Below, in pieces: positions 8,147-17,875 of a stretch of DNA of 64,000 bases (its first letter is position 1; every line of letters begins with the position of its first letter). The stretch is from contig NZ_CP143867.1 of NCBI RefSeq assembly GCF_036416795.1, forward strand, positions 310,001 through 374,000, written 5' to 3'. The translations under genes were made by a program, and so were the position numbers. Under the pieces are notes generated by a model. That model made no database searches, was not told the DNA's origin, and saw only the letters and a list, made by a program, of their open reading frames with translations. Origin of the DNA: Bacteroides sp. MSB163 (GTDB lineage: Bacteria; Bacteroidota; Bacteroidia; Bacteroidales; Bacteroidaceae).

Positions 8147-9244
8147 CTAATTATTTTCTGCAATCACCAGCCCAATTCCCCGCTGCGAAGCAATAAACGA
8201 ACCGCCCACTACCCGCCTACCTACATAAAACACCGCAGACTGCCCGGGTGCAATAGCCGATGCTTCGGACAAGAAATGTACGAACAGCCGCCCGTCTTCC
8301 AGCCTTTTCACCGTGCAGGGAATCGGTTTGCTGCGATAGCGGATACGTACCGTCAAGTCAGGAGCCAAGAAGAATTCCTGTTCATCGATGATGTTATCCT
8401 GTTCGGCCAGCATATATTCAGTCCGCAATTGTTCGGCATCGCCCAGCATCACTGTATTCTTCTGCGGATTTATCTTCAGCACATAAGCCGGTTTGCCCAA
8501 AGCTATTTCCAGACCTTTCCGCTGTCCGATGGTATAATAAGGAAAACCTTTATGTTCGCCCAACTTCACCCCTTCGGAATTGACAAACCATCCGGAACCG
8601 ATTTCACGGTCTATTTCAGGAGAATGTTCGCGCAGGAAGTCCCGATAATTACCCTTGATGAAACATACCTCCATGCTCTCTCCTTCTTCCGCCTTCAACT
8701 GATAGCCTCTCCCGCGCAAATACTCCCGTACTTGCAACTTCGTATAGATGCCCAGCGGAAAAATGCAACGTCTCAGCACATCCTGCCCCAGTCGCCAAAG
8801 GAAATAAGACTGGTCTTTCTTATCATCGTCTCCGGCCACTATATATATATTCCCATTTTTTTCTTCCAGACGGCTGTAATGTCCGGTAGAGATAAATGCG
8901 CAACCTAGTTTGTCCGCCCACTCTGTGAGTATGCGGAATTTAAACGTAGGATTACACATCACGCACGGATTGGGTGTCCGCCCCTGGCAATATTCATCAA
9001 TAAAGTTCTGCACAATTACTTTGCGAAAAGCCTCACGTTCATCAACCACATGGTGTTCGATACCCATACTGTCGGCAAGTTGCCGGGCTTCCACAGGTTC
9101 GTCTCCCCACACCCACATGGTTAGTCCAACTATCTCATATCCTTGTTCTTTCAACATCAGACAAGTGGCGGTGCTGTCTATACCGCCGCTCATGCCTACC
9201 AATACTCGCTTCTCCGGTCTGTTCATTTTAGGATGTTCATTCAA
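8147..9244 (-). CDS. mnmA: tRNA-specific 2-thiouridylase
   Basis: This 365-residue protein has the PP-loop ATPase motif SGGIDST (residues 19-25). The catalytic cysteines lie in NPCVMCNP and MEVCFIKGNY, as in MnmA, and the C-terminal beta-barrel domain is present. It installs s2 on U34 of Lys, Glu and Gln tRNAs. A second ATG at 9226 (MNRPEKRVLVG) may be the real start, because a TATTTTTG box at 9253-9260 would put the transcript start at about the first ATG. It is the first gene of the leftward run. Confidence 0.94.
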   Translation of the reverse strand: MNEHPKMNRPEKRVLVGMSGGIDSTATCLMLKEQGYEIVGLTMWVWGDEPVEARQLADSMGIEHHVVDEREAFRKVIVQNFIDEYCQGRTPNPCVMCNPTFKFRILTEWADKLGCAFISTGHYSRLEEKNGNIYIVAGDDDKKDQSYFLWRLGQDVLRRCIFPLGIYTKLQVREYLRGRGYQLKAEEGESMEVCFIKGNYRDFLREHSPEIDREIGSGWFVNSEGVKLGEHKGFPYYTIGQRKGLEIALGKPAYVLKINPQKNTVMLGDAEQLRTEYMLAEQDNIIDEQEFFLAPDLTVRIRYRSKPIPCTVKRLEDGRLFVHFLSEASAIAPGQSAVFYVGRRVVGGSFIASQRGIGLVIAENN

Positions 9245-9252
9245 TTAGCTTA

Positions 9253-9260
9253 CAAAAATA
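9253..9260 (-). promoter_or_regulatory. Candidate -7 box for mnmA
   Basis: The minus-strand octamer TATTTTTG matches TAnnTTTG. Transcription would begin near 9247, leaving almost no leader for the ATG at 9244 but about 20 nt for the ATG at 9226. No clear -33 element was seen. Confidence 0.35.
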
Positions 9261-9495
9261 GATGATTTCGGGGAGAAGAAACAGAAAAGGCATACCTTTT
9301 TCACATGACTTCACATCATTCTCTTTGTTTCTCCCTACCTCTCCGTACTTTTATAGCTACGAAAAATTTACGAGTTGTAAACAAACGTATCTTCGCAAAC
9401 AGCCATGTAACAAAAATGCAATACACATGAAACAGAAACATAACACGTATGTCCGACCTTTGCCGCCATAAATTAATCGGCTACAACTAATGGTT

Positions 9496-10551
9496 ATGAA
9501 GAAAAGCGCACTCATGTTGCTCATTGTTCTGCTGCCACTGGCAGCAAAATCCCAAAATCCGTATCGCAACGAGGACGGAAAGAAGATCGACAAAGAAAAA
9601 CTGGAAACAAAGGATTACCTGCCGGAAATACATGGTACTATCCGCACTAAGTTTGAGTATCAGACAGAAATGGCCGCCAGCCGTTTCGAAGTACGCAACG
9701 CGCGTATCAGCATTACGGGTAACGTCTTACCCATAGTAGCATATAAAGCCGAAATCGACCTTTCGGATGAAGGACAAATCAAGATGCTGGATGCTTACGC
9801 CCGCCTCTTCCCCGTAAAAGACGTAACTGTAACCGCAGGGCAAATGCGTGTGCCGTTCACCATCGACGCACACCGTTCGCCGCATCAGCAATATTTCGCC
9901 AACCGTTCATTTATAGCGAAACAAGTCGGTAATGTTCGTGACGTTGGCGTCACATTGGGATATAAATTCGGAACCGAAATACCCGTTACATTAGAGGGCG
10001 GTCTCTACAATGGTTCGGGACTGACCAACCAAAAGGAATGGCACAAAGAAGTAAATTATTCAGCCAAAGCACAGTTCCTGCTTGCCAAGAAGCTAAACCT
10101 GGCTTTAAGCATACAGAGCATTCAGCCGCAAGATGTACGGATAAACTCTTATGACATCGGTGCTTTCTATGAATTCGGCCGCTTCCACATTGAAGGGGAG
10201 TACCTGTACAAAACATACGCGGACAATGCTTACGATAATGTGCATGCCGTAAACAGTTTCATCAACTACGACTTACCACTGCGAAAAGTATTCAACAAAA
10301 TGTCTTTCCTGGTACGCTATGACATGATGACCAGCCAAAGCGACGGAAAGACCATTGATGAAGGAACCGGTGCCTTAACCACTACTGACTATAAGCGACA
10401 TCGCATAACCGGCGGTATCACTTTTAGCCTCAGCAAAGCATTCCGCACAGACCTCCGACTGAATTTCGAGAAATACTTTTATGCCAAAAACAGCATTGCC
10501 AAAGAGTCAGAGCAGGATAAAATTGTGTTGGAACTGATGGTGCGGTTCTAA
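9496..10551 (+). CDS. OprO/OprP-type phosphate-selective porin-like outer membrane protein
   Basis: This 351-residue protein has a signal peptide (MKKSALMLLIVLLPLAAKS) and then alternating amphipathic strands ending in an aromatic VLELMVRF, as expected for a beta-barrel. The segment FEVRNARISITG and the later RMPFTIDAHRSPHQQYFANRSFIA pattern (first residues RVPFT here) resemble porin family O/P. It probably forms an anion- or phosphate-preferring channel, but selectivity cannot be read from sequence. An ATG two codons earlier (9490) is an alternative start. It is a single gene, convergent with the xylanase gene. Confidence 0.8.
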   Translation: MKKSALMLLIVLLPLAAKSQNPYRNEDGKKIDKEKLETKDYLPEIHGTIRTKFEYQTEMAASRFEVRNARISITGNVLPIVAYKAEIDLSDEGQIKMLDAYARLFPVKDVTVTAGQMRVPFTIDAHRSPHQQYFANRSFIAKQVGNVRDVGVTLGYKFGTEIPVTLEGGLYNGSGLTNQKEWHKEVNYSAKAQFLLAKKLNLALSIQSIQPQDVRINSYDIGAFYEFGRFHIEGEYLYKTYADNAYDNVHAVNSFINYDLPLRKVFNKMSFLVRYDMMTSQSDGKTIDEGTGALTTTDYKRHRITGGITFSLSKAFRTDLRLNFEKYFYAKNSIAKESEQDKIVLELMVRF

Positions 10552-10629
10552 ACATATCGAACGAAATCCCGGGGTGCCGTCATAGCACCTCTTTCTTCAA
10601 TCAGCTTCATACTTTTATAATTTAATTAC

Positions 10630-10674
10630 GCGGAATTTCACGCAACAAACAAAAGAAAATCCGTGAAATTCCGC
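10630..10674. terminator. Hairpin between convergent porin and xylanase genes
   Basis: Arms 10630-10642 and 10662-10674 form a perfect 13-bp inverted repeat with a 19-nt loop, lying between two convergent stop codons. A weaker GGGTGC/GCACCT hairpin lies just before it, near 10573-10588. Together they are likely to terminate both transcripts. Confidence 0.6.
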
Positions 10675-10719
10675 ATCTAAATGTTGAACGGGATAAAAAC
10701 AGTTTCAACAATTCTGTTC

Positions 10720-12870
10720 CTACTTGAAAAGCAATTGCACCATGTGATACAGGCTTCTGCGCCAAGTCAGGAATTCGTGAGCCGTATCAGGAGATACGAA
10801 AGAGGTTGCATTGAATCCGGCAGCCTTAAGCTCATCCACAGCTTTGGTCACGCCGGCAGGATTTTCCTTACTTCCACAACTGATAAAGATGGATTCCACC
10901 TGCTTTTTATCCTTGATGTCTCCCGGCGTATAGGTACCACCGCTCAACAGTCCATAGTAATTGAATACCTCCGGACGGCGCAGGGTAATCAGTTTCGTCT
11001 CAAAGCCGCCCATCGATAGTCCCGCCATTGCGCGGTGCTTCTTGTCGGCCTGCGTACGGAAATTGCTATCGATATAAGGTATCAGTTCGTCCACCAATAC
11101 CGTTTCAAACTCCTTGGCCGTAAATTCTCTGATACGTCCGAATTTCACATCATTCGTCATGCCATACGTCATTACGATGATGAACGGTTCAATCTTGCCT
11201 TCGGCAATCAGGTTATCCATAATCAGATTCGCATGTCCCTGGTTGGACCATGCCGTCTCATCTTCTCCCCATCCGTGTTGTAGATAGAGAACCGGATATT
11301 TCTTCTTATCCTTTCCATAAGCAGGCGGTGTATAAACAAATGCACGACGATGGGTATCCGTACTCTTGGAATAAAAATAAACCTGTTGAACATTTCCATG
11401 GGGCACTTGCTTCATGGCATAGAAATCCTCATCATGAGCCGGAATCTCAATACCGCTTTCCCATCGGCAAGAGCCGTAATAATTCTTGGCGCCCGGGTCA
11501 TTGAACACACCACCGTCTATAGTCAGATGGTAATAATGGAATCCCTCATCCATGGGACCATCCGTAGTACCTGTCCATACGCCTTCTTTATCTTTACGAA
11601 GCACCGTACCGCCACGGCCGCCCAGTCCGAGGCTGACAATGACGGACTTAGCTTGAGGAGCCACCACACGGAAACGGGCGTATCCCTGCGAGTTGACCAT
11701 CGGATACTGCTGTCCGGGCTGATTGAGAACGGAAGGGCGGAAATCTTCTTTCACCACGGCATTGTCTAATGCAGGATCAAAGTCTTTAATGAGGTTGTAG
11801 ACGCGTTTCGCCTTGTAGTTTTCATCGTATGGCAACGGATAGTTACGTGCGCCAAGCCATGAATCATGATCGGAGAGATTCCAAAAGGTGACGTTGTCTA
11901 CCACGTCCTTATGCTTGCGAAGCACCCGGAAGAGGCGTGTGTACTGGTCTTCCTGAAGTGTTTTCACCACCTGACTGATATCGGCGCCGTCACGGCTGAA
12001 GTTGAGTTGACCTCCCATTTCCTCGTTGGCGCGAATGTCCAGCTCGGTAATGTGGATGTGCTTCACGATGGTGGAGTATTTGGTAAGAGCGGCATCTACA
12101 TCTTCCATACTCGGACCGTAGATATTATAGTGTCCCTGCATGCCGATACCATCAATGGGCACGCCTTCTTCCTTCATTGATTTCACCATATTGTAAATGC
12201 GATCGCGCTTGGCTGGATCGGCGGCATTGTAGTCATTATAGAAAAGGAGGACATCGGGATCGGCCTCCCGGGCATAAATGAAGGCCTTCTTAATGAACTC
12301 GTCACCCGCTATCTGGTAGAGGGCTGAATTACGGTAGGGACTCGGTTTCTGTCCCTCGCCTCTGCGTCCGCCCTGCCAACCTCCGTCAGAGATGGCTTCA
12401 TTCACCACATCCCAGGCATAAATGATATCTTTATAGCGCTGCACAATGGCGGTGATATGCTGTTTCATGTTTTTGTACAAGGTTTCTTTGGATACCAGTT
12501 CTCCTTTATCGTCACGGTACATCCACTCTCCTATTTGCGCATGCCACATCAAGCAGTGTCCGCGGAGCTTGATTCCGTTGGTGCGGCAGAAGTCGGCGAT
12601 TTTGTCGGCATTCTCCCAGTTGAACTTTCCGTTGGCGGGCTCGGTGGGTTGGGGCTTCATGTCGTTTTCCGCCGTAATACTGTTGAAGTCTTTTTTGATG
12701 ATGGCAATCTGTTCGGGATTTGCGATGTTACGCATATTCACAGCCACACCGATTGAGAAGTAATCCTTATAGGCATCCTTCAGTCCCGTTTCGCTGTTTT
12801 GTGCAAACCCGATATTCACGTTCATGGCAATCGCCAATGCACAAAAGGAAAATTTGAATAAGTGTTTCAT
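10720..12870 (-). CDS. Secreted bifunctional GH10 endo-xylanase / CE1 feruloyl-type esterase
   Basis: This 716-residue protein starts at ATG 12870, giving a signal peptide ending GFAQN. Residues about 25-365 are a GH10 barrel, with acid/base Glu in AWDVVNEAIS (about 158) and nucleophile Glu in HITELDIRA (about 276). Residues about 385-480 resemble an E-set/CBM48-like module. Residues about 495-716 are a CE1 alpha/beta hydrolase with nucleophile Ser in AGLSMGG (about 619) and a late His in DTAHEF. It would cut xylan and remove ferulate or acetate esters in one polypeptide. It stands alone, without SusC/D beside it. An upstream ATG at 12897 is possible. Confidence 0.92.
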   Translation of the reverse strand: MKHLFKFSFCALAIAMNVNIGFAQNSETGLKDAYKDYFSIGVAVNMRNIANPEQIAIIKKDFNSITAENDMKPQPTEPANGKFNWENADKIADFCRTNGIKLRGHCLMWHAQIGEWMYRDDKGELVSKETLYKNMKQHITAIVQRYKDIIYAWDVVNEAISDGGWQGGRRGEGQKPSPYRNSALYQIAGDEFIKKAFIYAREADPDVLLFYNDYNAADPAKRDRIYNMVKSMKEEGVPIDGIGMQGHYNIYGPSMEDVDAALTKYSTIVKHIHITELDIRANEEMGGQLNFSRDGADISQVVKTLQEDQYTRLFRVLRKHKDVVDNVTFWNLSDHDSWLGARNYPLPYDENYKAKRVYNLIKDFDPALDNAVVKEDFRPSVLNQPGQQYPMVNSQGYARFRVVAPQAKSVIVSLGLGGRGGTVLRKDKEGVWTGTTDGPMDEGFHYYHLTIDGGVFNDPGAKNYYGSCRWESGIEIPAHDEDFYAMKQVPHGNVQQVYFYSKSTDTHRRAFVYTPPAYGKDKKKYPVLYLQHGWGEDETAWSNQGHANLIMDNLIAEGKIEPFIIVMTYGMTNDVKFGRIREFTAKEFETVLVDELIPYIDSNFRTQADKKHRAMAGLSMGGFETKLITLRRPEVFNYYGLLSGGTYTPGDIKDKKQVESIFISCGSKENPAGVTKAVDELKAAGFNATSFVSPDTAHEFLTWRRSLYHMVQLLFK

Positions 12871-13081
12871 TTGATAATTAATTAAAAGGTTTTTCATTGC
12901 ATATCGCTTACTAATTGGAAATGGCTACAAAAGAATGCTTTTTTTAGAGAGGATCCTCATATCTGTGTTACAAGTTCTTTCGCTTATGTTACTTCTTTTA
13001 ATAAAAATGTGTATTGTAGCTGATAAGTACATCACCCTAATTAATTTATACTACGTTCAGGATGACGGATAGTGAAAATAA

Positions 13082-13330
13082 TTAATTCCGTCCGGTTCGG
13101 TACAGGATACCGAATATATTAATCAAATACCCTGTCAGGCATACGATGGGAGCTACCCTTATACGCAATCCACTGAATATATCAGGGTTGTAGGCGGCGG
13201 AGGTACTCCCCTCGCCGCTCATGAACAGATATCCCACTATGATTATGACCGAACCAATTAGCAGAATCACATAATTTCTCCTGCCAAATACCGTTTCTTT
13301 CTCTTTCCGCTTCATTATTTTCAATCCCAT
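13082..13330 (-). CDS. DUF3098 small membrane protein
   Basis: This 82-residue protein has two predicted membrane helices (NYVILLIGSVIIIVGYLFM and VCLTGYLINIFGIL) flanking GSTSAAYNPDIFSGLRIRVAP, the pattern of DUF3098. Function unknown. It lies 14 bp downstream of the DUF2723 gene and is probably co-transcribed with it. Confidence 0.8.
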   Translation of the reverse strand: MGLKIMKRKEKETVFGRRNYVILLIGSVIIIVGYLFMSGEGSTSAAYNPDIFSGLRIRVAPIVCLTGYLINIFGILYRTGRN

Positions 13331-13344
13331 ATTCTGTTTTATTT

Positions 13345-16300
13345 TTAGTTCTTGTAACTCATGTTTGGAGCAAATAGTGCATATTTATCTTCAAACCGAC
13401 TGTTACTCTCTTTATATCTCTTTTCATCGACCTTCTTCAGGAGTTCATTGCATTGGCTCCATTGCCAAAATTTATAGATACAATCGTTGTGGACCATTTC
13501 CATACGGTTCCCCTTTAATGAAAAAGCCCAGTTGATATAATCTTCCGCTTCGGCTATCAAATGCTCTGTCAGTGTTATCGCTTTCATCTTTTCGCCCAAT
13601 GCGGCATAGGCTGTTGCTATGCTATAAGAACCGCTTTCATACGTTTCGGGAACATTATATCCCGGAACAGCCTGTTCCGCATAGGCAAGTACTTTCTTTG
13701 CACGCGCAGGGTCTCCTTGTATTATTAGTTCTTTAGCCAGTTGCGCGAAAAGCCTGCGATGATACCAACACGTACGCAGGGTTGTTTCATCCAGATAGAG
13801 TCCCGGAGTATTCAGCCCGCCATATTTATATCTGTTCATTACATTGTCATAAAGCCTTTCCACATCTACTGCATAAAGCCTGTTTTCGTCGGCATCCCCC
13901 CACTTCTTATAGTCAAAAGGTGTAAAGCGGAATGCTAATCCTTCCTGCACAAAGTAATTGTCAAACTTCAGTTTACTAACACTCCCTACGGAGATTGCAA
14001 GGTAAAGCGGACGTTCCCAATTACAGTTAGCCAGTATCTCCAGCATCAGTAAATCTACTTTGTTCAGCATACGTATATCTTTTAAAGGAATATAAAGTTT
14101 GTCCGGTATCGCATCTTTCAGTTCTTCCCCTTTCAAACGCCGGATTGCTTCAGGAAGCATGATTCCCGAACGGAGCAGCGCATCCTTATCAATGTGGATA
14201 TTTATCGTATCCGTAGGAATTACATTAAATTCCTGTCTCTCTGAGAATATCCAATATTTCAAGATATTTTTTACTTCAAACGGGTCTTCTCCAAAGCTGT
14301 CACGTGCTTCCTCCGGATGTTTCCGGTACAATTCCTCTATTTGTTTTTTCAGTTCCGGGCGTACGACCACATATTCGTTTTTACCTTCCTGATACTGATT
14401 CTTATTCCAACTTATAGGCAGTCCGGGAGCATCATACAACGGACATTGCTGCTGATAAATATACCAATCTGTCTGCGCGTAACTCAGGTTACAGACACGT
14501 GCATCCCTGCGCACTTCCTCCGTATCCTGATTATACCACAATGGGAAAGTATCATTATCCCCGTTACAAAAGATAATCGGATTTCCCGCATCGGGAAGAG
14601 TCATCAGATAGTTAGCCCCAAAGTCGCGACAAGTGAAACGGGCACTCCGGTCATGGTCATCCCACGTCTGAGTGGCCATTTGCACCGGAATCAATAAACA
14701 GATTGTCATTAATACACTGACTTGTACCGTAGAAGTCGTTTTCCGGCGAAGCGCATCACACAATCCGGCAGCACCTATCCCTATCCAGATAGCAAAAGCA
14801 TAGAACGAACCGGCGTATGCATAGTCCCGTTCGCGCGGCTGACCGGGTGTTTGATTCAGATAAAGCACAATAGCCAGTCCTGTCATAAAGAAGAGGAAAA
14901 ACAGTACACTAAATTGTTGTTTGCCTTTCTTACTGCGGTTCCATTGCCAATAGATACCGAACAGTCCTAATAATAGTGGCAATCCATAAAATACATTGTG
15001 CCCTTTGTTCTGGCGCAGGGATTCCGGCAACAAGCTCTGGTCTCCCAATCTTAAATTATCCAACCATGAAATTCCTGTTATCCAGTTCCCATGTTCCGGT
15101 TCGCCACTTCCTTGCACATCGTTCTGCCGTCCTACAAAGTTCCACAAGAAATAGCGCCAATACATATAGTTGAGTTGATAGGTAATGAAATAAGTCAGGT
15201 TTTCTTTTTGTGTGGGAGTGGCCTCGTTTCCTCCTGTCCAATTTTTGTAAGAAGAAGCCATGCGCTCACTCCACATCCGGGGAAACAGCATATTCTGAGT
15301 GTAGCACACATCTTCTTTATGCCGGATTATTTTATATTTGCCTTCTTCTTTATCCGGGCGATATACAGCACTCCCCTTTGTGGTTTTTACTCTGTAATAG
15401 TCACCCTCGGGCACATATTCCGGTTCGGAAGCGTAGGTTTTTCCATAAAGCAGAGGAGCACTTTCATACTGCTCGCGGTTCAGATAACTTTTGAGCGTAA
15501 AAATATTGTCCGGCGCATTCTCATTAAGCGGAGTATTGGCGTTGGCACGAATCAGTATCACCGCATAGGTGGTATAGCCTACGGTGAGCATAAGCAAGCA
15601 CCATAAAGAAGTATGCAACATACGTTTTCGGAAACGATAAATGGCTCCCGCCAGTACGAAAAATGTTAAAGCTAAAAAGCTTATCAGCCCTGTGTGGAAA
15701 GGAAGCCCGAATACATTGACAAAAAGCAACTCGAACCAGCCTCCTATGTCAGCCATGCCCGGAATATAAACAAAAAGAATAAATATAATGAGAAGACCTG
15801 ATATGGCAATTGCCGCAGCTACTCCTTTAAGCGATATCGTCCGATATTTCTGATAATAGAAAACCAACACAATGGCCGGGATACAGAGCAAATTAAGCAA
15901 ATGCACTCCGATTGACAGCCCGATGATATAAGCTATCAGGATAAGCCAACGGTCGCCATATACCGAATCCGATTCATCTTGCCAGCGAAGAATCATCCAA
16001 AATACCAGTGCCGTAAGGAAAGAAGAAAAGGCATAGACTTCACCTTCTACCGCACTGAACCAGAATGTGTCACTGAATGTATATGCCAAGGCTCCAACAA
16101 AGCCTGCCCCCAAAATGATGATAACATCCGCCGTTGATAAATTCTGCCCATCATTTATTATCAGGAATCTTAGTAACCGGGTGATACTCCAGAAAAGAAA
16201 TAAGATACAACCGGCACTCAGCAACGCATTCAGAAAATTAACCATCCAGGACACTTGTGACGGGTCGGAAGCAAACTGAGTAAACAAGTTTCCAACAAGC

Positions 16301-16479
16301 ATATAGAAAGGCGCCCCCGGTGGATGCCCCACTTGTAACTTTTCGGCACACGAGATAAATTCGGGACAGTCCCAAAAACTGACAGTAGGTTCAATCGTCA
16401 TTCCATATACAAAAGCTGCTATCACAAAGACAATCCACCCACTAAAATCATTCCACTTTTTAAATAATAAGTTGCTCAT
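13345..16479 (-). CDS. DUF2723 membrane protein, predicted GT-C glycosyltransferase
   Basis: This 1044-residue protein has about a dozen hydrophobic segments in its N-terminal half and a large soluble C-terminal part with TPR-like repeats near 930-1000. The first loop carries TVSFWDCPEFI...GHPPGAPFYM, the acidic motif characteristic of DUF2723. Human TMEM260, a protein O-mannosyltransferase, contains DUF2723, so a lipid-sugar-dependent transferase acting in the periplasm is a reasonable inference. The substrate here is unknown. A palindrome overlaps its promoter box. Confidence 0.85.
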   Translation of the reverse strand: MSNLLFKKWNDFSGWIVFVIAAFVYGMTIEPTVSFWDCPEFISCAEKLQVGHPPGAPFYMLVGNLFTQFASDPSQVSWMVNFLNALLSAGCILFLFWSITRLLRFLIINDGQNLSTADVIIILGAGFVGALAYTFSDTFWFSAVEGEVYAFSSFLTALVFWMILRWQDESDSVYGDRWLILIAYIIGLSIGVHLLNLLCIPAIVLVFYYQKYRTISLKGVAAAIAISGLLIIFILFVYIPGMADIGGWFELLFVNVFGLPFHTGLISFLALTFFVLAGAIYRFRKRMLHTSLWCLLMLTVGYTTYAVILIRANANTPLNENAPDNIFTLKSYLNREQYESAPLLYGKTYASEPEYVPEGDYYRVKTTKGSAVYRPDKEEGKYKIIRHKEDVCYTQNMLFPRMWSERMASSYKNWTGGNEATPTQKENLTYFITYQLNYMYWRYFLWNFVGRQNDVQGSGEPEHGNWITGISWLDNLRLGDQSLLPESLRQNKGHNVFYGLPLLLGLFGIYWQWNRSKKGKQQFSVLFFLFFMTGLAIVLYLNQTPGQPRERDYAYAGSFYAFAIWIGIGAAGLCDALRRKTTSTVQVSVLMTICLLIPVQMATQTWDDHDRSARFTCRDFGANYLMTLPDAGNPIIFCNGDNDTFPLWYNQDTEEVRRDARVCNLSYAQTDWYIYQQQCPLYDAPGLPISWNKNQYQEGKNEYVVVRPELKKQIEELYRKHPEEARDSFGEDPFEVKNILKYWIFSERQEFNVIPTDTINIHIDKDALLRSGIMLPEAIRRLKGEELKDAIPDKLYIPLKDIRMLNKVDLLMLEILANCNWERPLYLAISVGSVSKLKFDNYFVQEGLAFRFTPFDYKKWGDADENRLYAVDVERLYDNVMNRYKYGGLNTPGLYLDETTLRTCWYHRRLFAQLAKELIIQGDPARAKKVLAYAEQAVPGYNVPETYESGSYSIATAYAALGEKMKAITLTEHLIAEAEDYINWAFSLKGNRMEMVHNDCIYKFWQWSQCNELLKKVDEKRYKESNSRFEDKYALFAPNMSYKN

Positions 16480-16480
16480 T

Positions 16481-16515
16481 GTTCTATAACTTTTTTGTTT
16501 GCAAAGTTATAGAAC
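16481..16515. promoter_or_regulatory. Palindrome overlapping the -7 box of the DUF2723 gene
   Basis: Arms 16481-16493 and 16503-16515 form a perfect 13-bp inverted repeat with a 9-nt centre, one base from the ATG of the DUF2723 gene. Its right arm contains TAACTTTG (minus strand, 16502-16509), an exact match to TAnnTTTG. Transcription would start inside the palindrome, so it is better explained as a DNA operator than as an RNA hairpin. Confidence 0.5.
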
Positions 16516-16621
16516 AGGCCTATAAAAGAGAAGAAATTTACCGGACGAGCACGGACATCCCGAAGAGATAGTCAACTGATAACCAACAATATCACATTAC
16601 CAATTACAGACAAATTCAGAC

Positions 16622-17710
16622 CTACAATGATTTTACAATATCTTCCAACGATTTTTTAGAGTTTGCCAACATCAGTTTCTCCGTTTTTATCCTGGAAATT
16701 CTCCGGGTCAGAGTCTCAACAGTCAGTTTCATTAAATCAGCAAAACAAGCGGGCTGAACGCCTTCGCGTAAAAAAGCACATACCCTTAAATCCTCTTCCG
16801 TAAGTTTCGGACTTATCTCTCTCAATTTGGATACAAGTCCGTAAACACTTTCCTGAAGTCGCAAAAGTTCTGTCCAGTCTTTCTCAGAGAAAAAAGATAT
16901 TTTAGAAGATAAAGCCGTTCGTTCCTTCAGCTGACGGACTTTTGAGACAACCGGAGAACTCTCATAAATATGTTGTTGGAGAGATTGATATTTTTCTTCG
17001 AGATAATTACATTGCATCACCAGTTTGTCAGATTCAACCTCTTTCATATGCATTTCTTCCTTAAAGGTATCCAGTTGCGAATGTACAGACAAATGTTTCT
17101 TCCAAAGTAATCCGAGCAAGAGAGACATAACACCTAACAAGCCTAAGGCAGAAGATAGAATGACAGTAGAGTTATCTTTACTATCAATCAGCATCAACTG
17201 GCTGGCGTATGCTTTTCTTTCCATTTCCAGCGCCTCGTCAAAGTTTTTATATTTCTGATAATACAGGCTACATCTCTTGCAAATCTTAGTCATTTGCTCA
17301 TATTCTTCTGCATGTGCAGCTAATTTTATTGCTTCTTTGAAATGAGCTTCGGCATCTTTTTCCTGATTCAAATCACTCTCTACGCATGCCAGATAATAAT
17401 AGGCTCTCGACTTTTGAAGTTCATTTCCATATTGCTCATAATAAGATACGGCCTGACGAATCTGATTATCAGAAGAATGAGGTATATTCTTATCTTCATT
17501 GAATTGAGTACAAAGCAAATTATATTCTACAAGTTGCGCCTCATTCATTTGGTTCATCCGAATAGTTTCAAGAATAATGGATGCCGTATCCGGATCTTGC
17601 TCTATTAATTGGGCGGCTTTGTCCAATCCTTGTTTCACATTAGTCCCCTCCGGATGACATGCAACCAAAGAAAGGATAAATACATACAATAAAATTCGAA
17701 GATTACTCAT
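16622..17710 (-). CDS. Lipoprotein-type TPR transcriptional regulator with C-terminal HTH
   Basis: This 362-residue protein starts at ATG 17710 (in-frame TTG at 17749 rejected), giving the lipobox-like LSLVACHPEG. TPR-like helices occupy about 20-170. A membrane helix (STVILSSALGLLGVMSLLLG) lies near residues 185-204, then a coiled coil, and a LuxR-like helix-turn-helix ends the protein (LTEEDLRVCAFLREGV..FADLMKLTVETLTRRISRIK). Periplasmic TPRs linked through the membrane to a cytoplasmic HTH suggest signal-responsive regulation. No obvious target operon adjoins it. Confidence 0.75.
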   Translation of the reverse strand: MSNLRILLYVFILSLVACHPEGTNVKQGLDKAAQLIEQDPDTASIILETIRMNQMNEAQLVEYNLLCTQFNEDKNIPHSSDNQIRQAVSYYEQYGNELQKSRAYYYLACVESDLNQEKDAEAHFKEAIKLAAHAEEYEQMTKICKRCSLYYQKYKNFDEALEMERKAYASQLMLIDSKDNSTVILSSALGLLGVMSLLLGLLWKKHLSVHSQLDTFKEEMHMKEVESDKLVMQCNYLEEKYQSLQQHIYESSPVVSKVRQLKERTALSSKISFFSEKDWTELLRLQESVYGLVSKLREISPKLTEEDLRVCAFLREGVQPACFADLMKLTVETLTRRISRIKTEKLMLANSKKSLEDIVKSL

Positions 17711-17825
17711 ATTCCCAATTTTTAATCTCTGCATACAAATATGCGACAAATTTATAAGATTATTGTTAGAGTAGCGAATATTTCTTTATATCTATGAGTT
17801 CTTCCTAAACTTTTCCATACAAAAC

Positions 17826-17856
17826 TTGATTATTTGCCCGAAAAATCATATATTTG
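17826..17856 (+). promoter_or_regulatory. Bacteroides-type promoter
   Basis: TTG at 17826-17828, a 20-bp spacer, then TATATTTG at 17849-17856. Both elements match the sigma-ABfr consensus. It lies 20 bp before the ATG of the ExoX-C-like gene. Confidence 0.7.
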
Positions 17857-17875
17857 AGTAAATAACTCAGAGCTT

